A stretch of DNA of 64,000 nucleotides, from NCBI GenBank assembly GCA_905235375.1, contig CAJOLH010000015.1, forward strand, positions 1 through 64,000, written 5' to 3'. This DNA comes from an uncultured Bacteroidales bacterium (GTDB taxonomy: Bacteria > Bacteroidota > Bacteroidia > Bacteroidales > UBA3663). Made by a program: the position numbers and the translations under genes. Below, piece after piece: positions 17,567 through 25,968 of this stretch; position 1 is the first letter of the stretch, and every line of letters begins with the position of its first letter. The notes beneath the pieces were generated by a model. It was not told where the DNA came from. It did no database searches and worked only from the letters and a program-made list of their open reading frames with translations.

Positions 17567-18994
17567 ATGGAAGCAGTTTTTAGTTACATTATTGGATTGG
17601 GCGCTGCTGTGATGATGCCAATCATCTTCACGATTCTGGGCGTCTGTATCAAAATTCCTTTCTCGAAGGCACTGAAGAGCGGCTTGTTTGTAGGTGTCGG
17701 TTTCGTAGGTCTGAGCATCATCACCGCGCTGCTGGTTGACACCATGTCGCCCGCACTGTCGAAAGTGGTGGAGATCTACAACCTGGAGCTCGGCGTCTTC
17801 GACATGGGCTGGCCGGCCGCCGCCTCGGTTGCCTATAACACGCTGGTCGGTTCGTTCATTATCCCCGTGTGTCTGGGAGTGAACCTGGTGCTTCTTCTGA
17901 TTGGATGCACACGCACTGTGAACATCGACCTTTGGAATTACTGGCACTTCGCATTCATCGGAGCAGTGTGCTACTTCATGACCGACTCGATTGCATGGGG
18001 ATTCTTTGCAGCTGTCATCTGCTACATCATCACCCTGGTACTTGCCGACATCACGGCCAAGCGCTTCCAGAAGTTCTATCCCGGCATGGATGGCATCTCC
18101 ATTCCTCAGCCATTCTGCCAAGGATTCATGCCATTTGCCGTTGCCATCAACAAGGTGCTTGACTACATCCCCGGCATCAACAAGATTCAGATCGACTCGG
18201 AAGGCATGAAGAAGAAGTTCGGTCTCTTTGGCGAACCGCTGTTCCTCGGCGTGCTCATCGGCATCATCATCGGCTGTCTGGCCTGCAAGAACTGGGACGA
18301 GGTGGTAGCCAACATCCCGAAGACCCTGCAGATTGGCATCAAGATGGGTGCCGTGATGGAACTCATCCCACGCATCACCAGCCTCTTCATCGAAGGTCTG
18401 AAGCCCATTGCAGAAGCGACCAAGAGCCTTATTGCTTCCAAATTCGGCGAAGACAAGGAGCTTTATATCGGCATGTCGCCTGCTCTCGTCATCGGACATC
18501 CCACGACGCTGGTGGTTTCGCTGCTGCTGATTCCCGTGACCCTCGTCCTTGCCGTTATCCTTCCCGGCAACGAGTTCCTGCCGCTGGCTTCGCTCGCTGG
18601 TATGTTCTACGTATTCGTCATGATTCTGCCCTACACCAACGGCAACGTGCTCCGCTCGTTCATCGTCGGACTGATCATGATGGCTGCGGGTCTTTACTTT
18701 GTCACATGGATGGCTGGCGACTTCACCAGTGCTGCCCATACCGTCGCTGAAATTCATCCCGACGACAAGACCGTGCAAGTACCTACCGGATTCCAGGCTG
18801 GTGCCCTTGACTTTGCTTCGAGCCCACTCTCTACGCTCATCTATGCTTGCGTGAAGTATCTTTCGCACATTGGAGCCGCCCTCCTTACCCTGCTTACCCT
18901 TGGCATGGTGGTTTGGAACAAGATGCGACTCAGCAAGGCAGAAAAGAGTGCGAAATTAATAACGGGTTACCGGAATAACGAAATAAAGAAATAA
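17567..18994 (+). CDS. Orphan PTS galactitol-type IIC membrane protein
   Basis: 475 residues with about ten membrane segments. The sequence follows the EIIC-GAT (galactitol permease) family: MPIIFTILGVCIKIPFSKAL, GFVGLSIITALLVDTM, FDMGWPAAASVAYNT, YFMTDSIAWGF. In complete systems EIIC moves a sugar that EIIB phosphorylates, but no EIIA or EIIB gene is adjacent. The last 12 residues (LITGYRNNEIKK) are encoded by the 8-base repeat array starting at 18967, so the C-terminus looks extended by repeat DNA. It is followed after 48 bases by a kduI-like gene, suggesting a sugar-acid or uronate substrate; this is inference. Confidence 0.8.
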   Translation: MEAVFSYIIGLGAAVMMPIIFTILGVCIKIPFSKALKSGLFVGVGFVGLSIITALLVDTMSPALSKVVEIYNLELGVFDMGWPAAASVAYNTLVGSFIIPVCLGVNLVLLLIGCTRTVNIDLWNYWHFAFIGAVCYFMTDSIAWGFFAAVICYIITLVLADITAKRFQKFYPGMDGISIPQPFCQGFMPFAVAINKVLDYIPGINKIQIDSEGMKKKFGLFGEPLFLGVLIGIIIGCLACKNWDEVVANIPKTLQIGIKMGAVMELIPRITSLFIEGLKPIAEATKSLIASKFGEDKELYIGMSPALVIGHPTTLVVSLLLIPVTLVLAVILPGNEFLPLASLAGMFYVFVMILPYTNGNVLRSFIVGLIMMAAGLYFVTWMAGDFTSAAHTVAEIHPDDKTVQVPTGFQAGALDFASSPLSTLIYACVKYLSHIGAALLTLLTLGMVVWNKMRLSKAEKSAKLITGYRNNEIKK

Positions 18995-19030
18995 CAAAAT
19001 AACGAAATACCGAAATACCGAAATTATCAA
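18967..19030. repeat. Degenerate array of an 8-base word
   Basis: Eight successive 8-base units, with perfect period in 18967-19022: TTACCGGA, ATAACGAA, ATAAAGAA, ATAACAAA, ATAACGAA, ATACCGAA, ATACCGAA, then ATTATCAA after one extra base. The array covers the last codons of the IIC gene and most of the gap before kduI. Confidence 0.75.
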
Positions 19031-19042
19031 AATAAATAAATT

Positions 19043-19996
19043 ATGAAGAAACAGATTCTAATTAGCGCATTGGCCCTTCTTGCCATGGGTGCCACTGCCC
19101 AGATCCACATGACCAAGCAGATTGCCTGTCATCCCGACGACGTTAAGCACTACGACACCAAGACCCTCCGCGAGCGTTTCGTGATGGAGAAGGTCATGGT
19201 GGCCGACGAGATCAACCTCACCTATTCGATGTACGACCGTTTCATCTTCGGTGGAGCAATGCCAGTGACGAAGGAACTTAAACTGGAGGTTACCCAGGAG
19301 ATCCGCGACAACTTCCTAAAGCAGGACTACTTCCTTTACAACCGTGAGCTTGGCGTGATCAACTGCGGTCTGGGCGCCGGCGTGGTGACTGTCGATGGTG
19401 TAGAATATCCGCTCGGTCCCAAAGAGGCACTCTACGTAGGTCGTGAGAACAAGGAGGTTTCCTTCAAGAGTAACGACCCGACGAACCCTGCCAAGTTCTA
19501 TCTCAACTCGGCAACGGCTCACAAGAAGTTCAAGACCCAGTGGATTACCCTCGACGGACGCAAGAACGGCAAGGTTCAGTCGCTGAAGGCTTCGGTGTGG
19601 GGTCCTGTGGGCACCAAGGAGGAGGCCAACGGACGCACCATCTACAAGCTCATCGTCAATGATGCCCTTGAGGAGGGACCTTGCCAACTGCAGATGGGTC
19701 TGACCCAGCTGGAACCAGGTGCAGTATGGAACACCATGCCACCTCATCTCCACGGCCGTCGCATCGAGGCTTACTACTACTTCAACCTGCCTGAAGGCCA
19801 GACCATCGACCACGTGATGGGTGAGCCACAGGAGAGCCGCAACGTTTGGCTTCACAACGAGCAGGCCATCATGAGCCCCGAATGGTCGATCCACGCTGCC
19901 GCAGGAACCTACTACTATACCTTCATCTGGGGTATGGCAGGCGAGAACCTGGAGTACAACGACAAGGATCAGGTCGAGGTGATTGACATCCGCTAA
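19043..19996 (+). CDS. kduI: 5-dehydro-4-deoxy-D-glucuronate isomerase (KduI) with a signal peptide
   Basis: 317 residues. After a clear signal peptide ([20 protein letters not shown]) the KduI fold follows closely: [80 protein letters not shown]. The metal site HxHxxxxxE (about 233-243) and the later His in WSIHAA are present. KduI converts 5-keto-4-deoxyuronate, from pectin or other uronate polymers, to 3-deoxy-hexosulonate. Usual KduI proteins are about 280 residues and cytoplasmic; the extra N-terminus here predicts a periplasmic enzyme. Its neighbours are an orphan PTS IIC gene and an exported phosphatase. Confidence 0.88.
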   Translation: MKKQILISALALLAMGATAQIHMTKQIACHPDDVKHYDTKTLRERFVMEKVMVADEINLTYSMYDRFIFGGAMPVTKELKLEVTQEIRDNFLKQDYFLYNRELGVINCGLGAGVVTVDGVEYPLGPKEALYVGRENKEVSFKSNDPTNPAKFYLNSATAHKKFKTQWITLDGRKNGKVQSLKASVWGPVGTKEEANGRTIYKLIVNDALEEGPCQLQMGLTQLEPGAVWNTMPPHLHGRRIEAYYYFNLPEGQTIDHVMGEPQESRNVWLHNEQAIMSPEWSIHAAAGTYYYTFIWGMAGENLEYNDKDQVEVIDIR

Positions 19997-20017
19997 TCTT
20001 TACGCTCCCCATCCATC

Positions 20018-21118
20018 ATGCCGATGCGCAGCATATTCATCATAGCCACCTGTGCCCTCCTCTCCACGGGAGCCTGGGCGCAGGTGGTTTTCAATTCGGT
20101 ATCTGTCCGCACACACGACGGACAGATACATAACTTTGCCATCAATCGGGTGGACAGCATCACCTTCGACACGGTGCGAAGTGTCCAGACCGACAAATGG
20201 TATCACATGCTCGAGAATCCGGGCATTGCCGATTATCTGCGTGACTTCGAATACGACCCGATGGACTACTCTTATCACCGACTCTTCGACTATCGCGGGG
20301 AACCGTATCTCGACAAGCGTCAGGATTGGCCGTACGGAGTAACCTTGGGCGACACGACCTACTACAATCTGATTCCCGGCAAGACCTATACGCTGCAACG
20401 CTGCGAGGACGGAGTGCTGACTCCCGTCACTATCCACACCCTCGGACAACTGCGCATGATTAAGGCCGAGGGAATAGACAATGTGCGCGACCTGGGCGGA
20501 TGGCCCACCCTCAGCGGCAAGCACATTCGTTACGGTATGCTCTTCCGGGGAGTAGAGATGAACACCGCGTACTCCACCATACCCGAACAGGCACGATCGA
20601 CCCACGCCATAACCGAAGAAGACCGAAGGATGCTGCGCGAAGATCTTGGCATTCGAGCTGAACTGGACCTGAGGGCAAACTCAGAGAATCCCGCGAAAGG
20701 CTATTCGGCTCTCGGCAGAGACATCGTCTATGCCAACTATAACATCAGATATGGCGAAATATCGTCGGTCGAGAACCAAGCCTTGCTCCTCTCCTGCCTC
20801 CGATTCGTTGCCGAGCAAGTCGAAGCAGGCCGTCCGACATATATCCATTGCATCTGGGGTGCCGACCGAACAGGGTTACTCTGCATGATGCTCGAAGGGC
20901 TGCTGGGCGTCAGCCAAAGCAATTTGGACAAGGACTACGAACTGACATCGTTCTCGGGAAACACCCGCTATCGGAATGACACCAATTATCGCAGTGTCAT
21001 CCAGAAGATTGTCGCTATGGAAGGAAGAACATTACAAGAGAAATTCCGCAACTGCTGGAAAGAATTCGGTGCAACAGATGCGGAACTGGACAGGTTCATC
21101 GAGATGATGACGGAATAA
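20018..21118 (+). CDS. Exported tyrosine-protein phosphatase
   Basis: 366 residues with a signal peptide (MRSIFIIATCALLSTGAWAQ after two leading residues). A short beta-type N-terminal part contains HDGQIHNFAINRVDSITFD, a motif often at the start of secreted Bacteroidota proteins. The phosphatase domain of the Y_phosphatase3 type shows NVRDLGGWPT, YGMLFRGVEM, ELDLRA and the P-loop HCIWGADRTG (about 283-292), with the catalytic Cys and Arg. It probably dephosphorylates phosphotyrosine or a phosphorylated sugar outside the cytoplasm; the substrate is unknown. It lies 21 bases after kduI and is probably cotranscribed. Confidence 0.85.
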   Translation: MPMRSIFIIATCALLSTGAWAQVVFNSVSVRTHDGQIHNFAINRVDSITFDTVRSVQTDKWYHMLENPGIADYLRDFEYDPMDYSYHRLFDYRGEPYLDKRQDWPYGVTLGDTTYYNLIPGKTYTLQRCEDGVLTPVTIHTLGQLRMIKAEGIDNVRDLGGWPTLSGKHIRYGMLFRGVEMNTAYSTIPEQARSTHAITEEDRRMLREDLGIRAELDLRANSENPAKGYSALGRDIVYANYNIRYGEISSVENQALLLSCLRFVAEQVEAGRPTYIHCIWGADRTGLLCMMLEGLLGVSQSNLDKDYELTSFSGNTRYRNDTNYRSVIQKIVAMEGRTLQEKFRNCWKEFGATDAELDRFIEMMTE

Positions 21119-21131
21119 GACGTTCGACAAT

Positions 21132-22179
21132 TCAGGGATTGAACTTGAAATCAGCAATGAGAGGGAGATGGTCGGAATAGGGAACCGTATCGACACGCAC
21201 CGACTGCAGATCGAACTCCTTTGAATAAAGGATGTGGTCGAGACGAAGACGCAGCTTCTGATCGACGAAAGTAAATCCAAACCCGCGACCTCCGCGCCAC
21301 CAGGCATCATTCAGCCGGTCACGATGACCAGGATGAATGTTGCGGCTGCGGCAATTCTGAATCGAGCGCACACAGCGAGCGCCACTCAAATCGTTGAAAT
21401 CGCCGCAGACGATGAGCGGATTCGGACAATTGCGAAGCGAGTCGGCTATCGAACGCGACTCAAGGCCGCGATAGGCATAGCCGAACTGCAACTTTTCGTA
21501 AATATTGTGGACTTTCTGCCGCTTGCCCTTACTCTGGCTTTTGGCCGAGTCGTAAGAATTAGAGCGCAGATGGACATGAACCAAGGTGACAGGTGTGCCA
21601 TCGACATTGGCGGTGGCTTCATAGACAATCATATAACTGCCAATAGCCGCTACATCGTCCTTATCCAAATAAGGATAGTCGCGCATAATCTGCTCCATAT
21701 CCAACCGATAGGTCCGGAAATTGCTGAGCGGATAACGGCTGTAGATGGTCTGGTCGGCATAGACAACCGACAGCTTTTCGAACTCGGGAAAGTCATGAAG
21801 GCTGTAGGGATAAACTTCACGCAGCATCTTTTCGAATCCGTGCGACGTGCCAGGCGTATTCTCAGGCAGAAACAAGAGGTCGGCATCGAGATTCTTGACG
21901 TAATCGAGAAAAGGTTGCTGATGATTCGGAACCCTTACCGCAAATATTATATTCCAAAATGCGCAAGGTACCCACAGGTTTGGCATCGGGAAGTTCAGGA
22001 GAAAAACGCAGAGGAATCTGCTCGGTACATCCATTGACAAGCAATGCAAGAAACGCCATGACAAGCGCCGTTTTCCATTTGAGGAAAGCAAAAAAAACAA
22101 CAGCTAAGCCCGCAAGGCCAACGACAACGACGGGCGCTGCCAATATAGCCATCTCAAAAGTCTCCTGGGTTACTTGCAT
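21132..22179 (-). pseudogene. Membrane-anchored endonuclease/exonuclease/phosphatase family protein, frameshifted
   Basis: The N-terminal frame (start 22179) has two hydrophobic helices (AILAAPVVVVGLAGLAVVFF and TALVMAFLALLVNG) and enters the catalytic fold with GTLRILEYNI. The second frame continues with FLDYVKNLDADLLFLPEN, LVHVHLRSNSYD, NPLIVCGDFNDLSG, LDHILYS and SDHLPLIADF, the metal and catalytic motifs of the EEP fold. The frames can be joined near 21910 at a run of four T (minus strand) by removing one T, giving SSATFLDYVKNLDADLLF, about 348 residues. The substrate is unknown. It overlaps the preceding glycosyltransferase gene by 10 bases, so the same operon is likely. Confidence 0.75.
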
Positions 22180-23297
22180 AACGACGCGTACAATTTAACA
22201 TACTCGCGAGCGATGCTGCGAGCATCGTAATTCTCTTCGACAAGACTTCTCCCACGAAGTCCCATCTGCTGAAGTTCATCTTCTGACGTATCGGCGAACT
22301 TGCAGAGTGCCGACCTGACAGCATCAACGGTCACATCCACACACCAGCCGCAATGCGCCGTGTCGAGCACGTTCCATGGCGTGCCCTTCGTCGTTAGGAC
22401 TGGTGTTCCCGAAGCCAATGCCTCAGCCACCACAATCCCGAAATTTTCGGAGTAAGTGGGAAGCACCAGAAGGTCAGCTTCTCGCATCAATTCCCATTTC
22501 CTGTCGCCATAAACACCACCGAGCCACTGAGCCTGCTCCCCTACTCCAAGACTATCGGCCAAAGAACGAAGGTTAGAGAGATAAGCAGAATCACCCTCAC
22601 CTGCAATCTGCAGCACATAGTCATGTAGTGGACCGTCAAGGGTTCGCAATTTGGAAAAAGCCTGTAGCAGCAGATCGACACCCTTCTTGGGATGCACACG
22701 ACTCAGGAACAAGAGTCTGTGGGACTTCTTCCAGCTTGTCTTCATCGCAATGCCACGAGTATCTATGCCATTGCCGATGACTCGGACCGTGGGATGCCAA
22801 TCGGATAGCAGAGGGCAGTACCGGGAAATAGTCTCGATGTTTGCCTGCTCGCTATCTGCTGTCGCATGAACAACATCGGCCGCAAAAAGCGCTCTTCGCT
22901 GGTAGGCAAGCAAGGAAGGAACCTTACGCGTCCAATAATGACGCCGAACAATCCAAGGTTCGAGCATACCGTGGGGAGAAAGAACGACGGGATAGCCCGC
23001 CTTCTTGGCCCATAGGACAGCATAAGCGAAACAGGGCTGCCAGCAGCAATTGACATGGACAATGTCGGGACGAATTGTGTCGAGCAGTTTCAGATACTCG
23101 GCACGCACACTCCATACCTTCCACGAATCGGGCAGATAATGCAATAGTGCATGGCGCACCGGCAACTCATCCTGAGCTCGGTGCGCCACGATATGTATTT
23201 CCATCATTTCGCCCAACGCATCGGACAGCGACTGCATATACATGCTCGTGCCTCCATCCTGTCGGGACATGGAAGGGATGTAGTGAAGGATTTTCAA
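22170..23297 (-). CDS. GT4-family glycosyltransferase
   Basis: 375 residues, GT-B fold. The N-terminal part has MKILHYIPSMSRQDGGTSMY and the acceptor-side HVNCCWQPCF, LSPHGMLEPW. The C-terminal donor domain has LLFLSRVHPKKGVDLLLQAF and the EX7E motif in ENFGIVVAEALASGTPVL. The VLSPHGMLEPW pattern is common among exopolysaccharide mannosyl- and fucosyl-type transferases. It lies 14 bases after gmd, with which it is probably cotranscribed; GDP-fucose or GDP-mannose as donor is inferred from that context. Confidence 0.85.
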   Translation of the reverse strand: MKILHYIPSMSRQDGGTSMYMQSLSDALGEMMEIHIVAHRAQDELPVRHALLHYLPDSWKVWSVRAEYLKLLDTIRPDIVHVNCCWQPCFAYAVLWAKKAGYPVVLSPHGMLEPWIVRRHYWTRKVPSLLAYQRRALFAADVVHATADSEQANIETISRYCPLLSDWHPTVRVIGNGIDTRGIAMKTSWKKSHRLLFLSRVHPKKGVDLLLQAFSKLRTLDGPLHDYVLQIAGEGDSAYLSNLRSLADSLGVGEQAQWLGGVYGDRKWELMREADLLVLPTYSENFGIVVAEALASGTPVLTTKGTPWNVLDTAHCGWCVDVTVDAVRSALCKFADTSEDELQQMGLRGRSLVEENYDARSIAREYVKLYASLCK

Positions 23298-23311
23298 CTG
23301 ATTTCCGATAA

Positions 23312-24424
23312 TTACTTAACCACACCCTTTTCGAGGAACTCAGCCAGGTTGGTGCGCATGACAGAAGCCACGTGGTCGGCAGCCACCTTCTCCATGTCGT
23401 GTTTCACCATAATCTTGATGAGTTGTTCGAAAGTCGTCTTCTGAGGATCCCAACCCAATTCGCGCTTTGCCTTGGAGGGATCGCCCCAAAGGTTCACCAC
23501 ATCGGTGGGACGATAGAAGTCAGGGCTCACCTCGACGAGTGTCTTGCCCACGAGATCGGCTGGTCCTGCCACACAAACACCCTTCTCGTCAAGCCCCTCG
23601 CCATGGAACTCAAGCTCCATGCCGGCAGCCTTGAAGGCATAATAGCAGAACTCGCGCACCGAATGTTGCACACCGGTAGCGATGACGAAATCTTCGGGTT
23701 TGTCATGCTGAAGGATGAGCCACATACACTCCACGTAATCGCGCGCATATCCCCAGTCACGAAGGCTGGACAGATTGCCAAGATAAAGACGCTGCTGCTT
23801 GCCCTGGGCAATGCGAGCGGCGGCAAGCGTAATCTTGCGGGTCACAAAGGTCTCGCCTCGACGCTCCGACTCATGGTTAAAGAGGATGCCCGAGCAGCAG
23901 AACATATTGTACGCCTCGCGATACTCCTTCACAATCCAATAACCATAGAGCTTGGCCACTGCGTATGGGGAATATGGATGGAAAGGTGTATTCTCGTTCT
24001 GTGGAACCTCCTCCACCTTACCGTAGAGCTCGGAAGTCGAAGCCTGATAGATGCGACACGAATCCTCAAGATGATTGGCACGCACGGCCTCAAGGACACG
24101 AAGCACACCCGTGGCATCGACATCGGCGGTAAACTCGGGAGCATCAAAGCTTACCTGCACATGGCTTTGCGCAGCGAGATTATAGATTTCGGTTGGCTTC
24201 ACCTTATCGATCACCTTCACAAGGCTCATCGAATCGCCCATATCTCCATAATGGAGGTGGAACTGAGGGTGACCTTCAAGGTGAGCGATACGCTCACGAT
24301 AGTCAACAGAACTGCGGCGGATGACGCCATGCACATCATAACCCTTGCTGATGAGGAACTCCGACAGGTAAGAGCCATCCTGACCTGTGACACCCGTGAT
24401 GAGGGCGACTTTTCTTTTTGTCAT
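23312..24424 (-). CDS. gmd: GDP-mannose 4,6-dehydratase
   Basis: 370 residues, extended SDR. The NADP site is [16 protein letters not shown] at the N-terminus. Family motifs include [20 protein letters not shown], the catalytic STSELYGKV and [10 protein letters not shown] (Tyr/Lys), [19 protein letters not shown] and [10 protein letters not shown]. The enzyme makes GDP-4-keto-6-deoxymannose, the first step to GDP-L-fucose. The next enzyme, fcl, lies upstream in the same direction, completing the two-step pathway. Confidence 0.96.
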   Translation of the reverse strand: MTKRKVALITGVTGQDGSYLSEFLISKGYDVHGVIRRSSVDYRERIAHLEGHPQFHLHYGDMGDSMSLVKVIDKVKPTEIYNLAAQSHVQVSFDAPEFTADVDATGVLRVLEAVRANHLEDSCRIYQASTSELYGKVEEVPQNENTPFHPYSPYAVAKLYGYWIVKEYREAYNMFCCSGILFNHESERRGETFVTRKITLAAARIAQGKQQRLYLGNLSSLRDWGYARDYVECMWLILQHDKPEDFVIATGVQHSVREFCYYAFKAAGMELEFHGEGLDEKGVCVAGPADLVGKTLVEVSPDFYRPTDVVNLWGDPSKAKRELGWDPQKTTFEQLIKIMVKHDMEKVAADHVASVMRTNLAEFLEKGVVK

Positions 24425-24506
24425 AATATTTTCGTCTTATAAAATAATTCTAATTCGTTATAAGTATTAACTCAAGTAACGCACTTGCTCAACTTGTTCG
24501 ATCTTC

Positions 24507-25712
24507 TCACTCAATCGACGTCTTGTACCAGTCGAACAGCTTACGGACACCATCCTCAATCTCCACCTTGTGGGTCCAACCCAACGAGTGCAGCTTAGAG
24601 ACATCGATCAGCTTGCGCATCGTTCCATCGGGTTTCGAAGCATCGAACTCCACCTTTCCTTTAAAGCCGACAGCATTGACCACAAGTTCGGAGAGCTGAC
24701 GGATGGTCAACTCCTTTCCAGTGCCCACATTGATGTGGCAATTACGAATCTCACCAAGAGAAGGAATGGCACCGCCACGACCTGCCGAATGATTACGATC
24801 GACAGCACCATCAGTGGTGGCTCCATAGTGAACCGAAGAATAACGCTCGATGCCGATGATGTCGCTGAAATCCACATTGAGGAGCACGTGAACCGAAGCA
24901 TCTGCCATATCCTCGCTCCACAAGAATTCACGAAGCGGCGTGCCGGTGCCCCAAAGGGTTACCTTGTTGTCCTCAATGCCATACCATGCCAACACCTTAC
25001 GGATAACCGACTCATCGGATGTCTCGTCAACCTCATAGCGCACCTTGCCACCCTGTTCAGGAATAGTTGCTCCCACAGGACGGATAGCCAAATCGCGTCG
25101 GATGGACGACCAATCGTTATCGTTGATGAGTTTCGACAAATAGACCTTGCGCATCATCGCTGGCATGACATGCGAATTCTCAAGATGGAAATTATCGTTG
25201 GGACCGTATAGGTTGGTGGGCATCACAGCGATATAGTTCGTACCATACTGAAGGTTGTACGACTCGCACATCTTCAAACCGGCAATCTTGGCAATGGCAT
25301 ATTCCTCGTTGGTATATTCCAAAGGAGAAGTCAACAAGCAATCCTCCTTCATCGGCTGCGGTGCGTTCTTCGGATAGATACATGTCGAACCCAGGAACAG
25401 CAATTTCTTAACACCATGGGCATAGGCTTCAGAGATGACATTACATTGAATCTTCATGTTCATCATGATGAAGTCGGCACGATAGAGCGAATTTGCCATA
25501 ATACCGCCCACAAAAGCAGCGGCCAAAACCACTGCATCGGGGCGTTCCTCATCGAAAAAGCGACGGACAGCGAGCTGGTCAGTCAGATCCAACTCCTTGT
25601 GCGTGCGTCCAACAAGGTTGTTATACCCCCTCGACAAGAGATTGTTCCAGATGGCAGAACCGACGAGTCCTCGATGGCCAGCCACATAGATCTTGCAACT
25701 TTTATCCAACAT
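24507..25712 (-). CDS. fcl: GDP-L-fucose synthase, long form
   Basis: 401 residues, SDR epimerase/reductase. The nucleotide site is YVAGHRGLVGSAIW. Catalytic residues lie in FLGSTCIYP (Ser) and EEYAIAKIAGLKMCE (Tyr/Lys). ALIRPVGATIPEQG-like and GTGTPLREFLWSEDMADA segments follow. Usual Fcl is about 310-325 residues; the extra length comes mainly from segments in the C-terminal half (EQGGKVRYEVDETSDES and GATTDGAVDRNHSAGRGG), as in other Bacteroidales long forms. It is the first gene of the GDP-fucose operon and converts the Gmd product to GDP-L-fucose. GDP-fucose may feed surface-glycan fucosylation. Confidence 0.93.
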   Translation of the reverse strand: MLDKSCKIYVAGHRGLVGSAIWNNLLSRGYNNLVGRTHKELDLTDQLAVRRFFDEERPDAVVLAAAFVGGIMANSLYRADFIMMNMKIQCNVISEAYAHGVKKLLFLGSTCIYPKNAPQPMKEDCLLTSPLEYTNEEYAIAKIAGLKMCESYNLQYGTNYIAVMPTNLYGPNDNFHLENSHVMPAMMRKVYLSKLINDNDWSSIRRDLAIRPVGATIPEQGGKVRYEVDETSDESVIRKVLAWYGIEDNKVTLWGTGTPLREFLWSEDMADASVHVLLNVDFSDIIGIERYSSVHYGATTDGAVDRNHSAGRGGAIPSLGEIRNCHINVGTGKELTIRQLSELVVNAVGFKGKVEFDASKPDGTMRKLIDVSKLHSLGWTHKVEIEDGVRKLFDWYKTSIE

Positions 25713-25752
25713 ATTTACACACTTATTTCCCGAATATATTAAAATTTGTGCG

Positions 25753-25760
25753 CAAATTTA
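25753..25760 (-). promoter_or_regulatory. -7 element of the fcl-gmd operon
   Basis: The minus strand reads TAAATTTG (TAnnTTTG) 41 bases before the fcl ATG. The -33 region (about 25780) is only a partial match (TTTC). Confidence 0.5.
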
Positions 25761-25840
25761 CAAAATCTATTCCATTTATGAAAGCCGGCAGGAGTATTTC
25801 ATCAAAAAATCATAGTATTTTGCAATATTAAGTACCCAAT

Positions 25841-25876
25841 TGTCAATTCTACTAAAGAATTTTGAGCCAATTGACA
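25841..25876. promoter_or_regulatory. Dyad TGTCAATT-N20-AATTGACA in a divergent gap
   Basis: Bases 25841-25848 and 25869-25876 are perfect inverted 8-mers, with a nested AATTCT/AGAATT pair inside. The dyad lies just upstream of the -33 element of the rightward gene and between divergent promoters. An operator is possible, but chance in AT-rich DNA is also possible. The rest of the 256-base gap holds only the two promoters. Confidence 0.3.
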
Positions 25877-25894
25877 GCAAAAATGACAAGCAAT

Positions 25895-25926
25895 GTTGCA
25901 CATGAATAAAAAAATAAATACCTTTG
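25895..25926 (+). promoter_or_regulatory. Promoter of the PIN-domain gene
   Basis: GTTG (25895-25898), 20 bases, then TACCTTTG (25919-25926). Transcription would begin at about 25933, after an upstream non-ATG start possibility at 25924, which supports the ATG at 25969 as the true start. Confidence 0.7.
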
Positions 25927-25968
25927 CGCCGCGATTTAGTGTTGATTGCACATTATTACAATATTTTA

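Noticed and set aside
17564..18868. 434-codon open frame antisense to the IIC gene
   Set aside because: The plus strand encodes a clear membrane transporter with its own promoter; the antisense product is His/Asp/Gln-rich noise.
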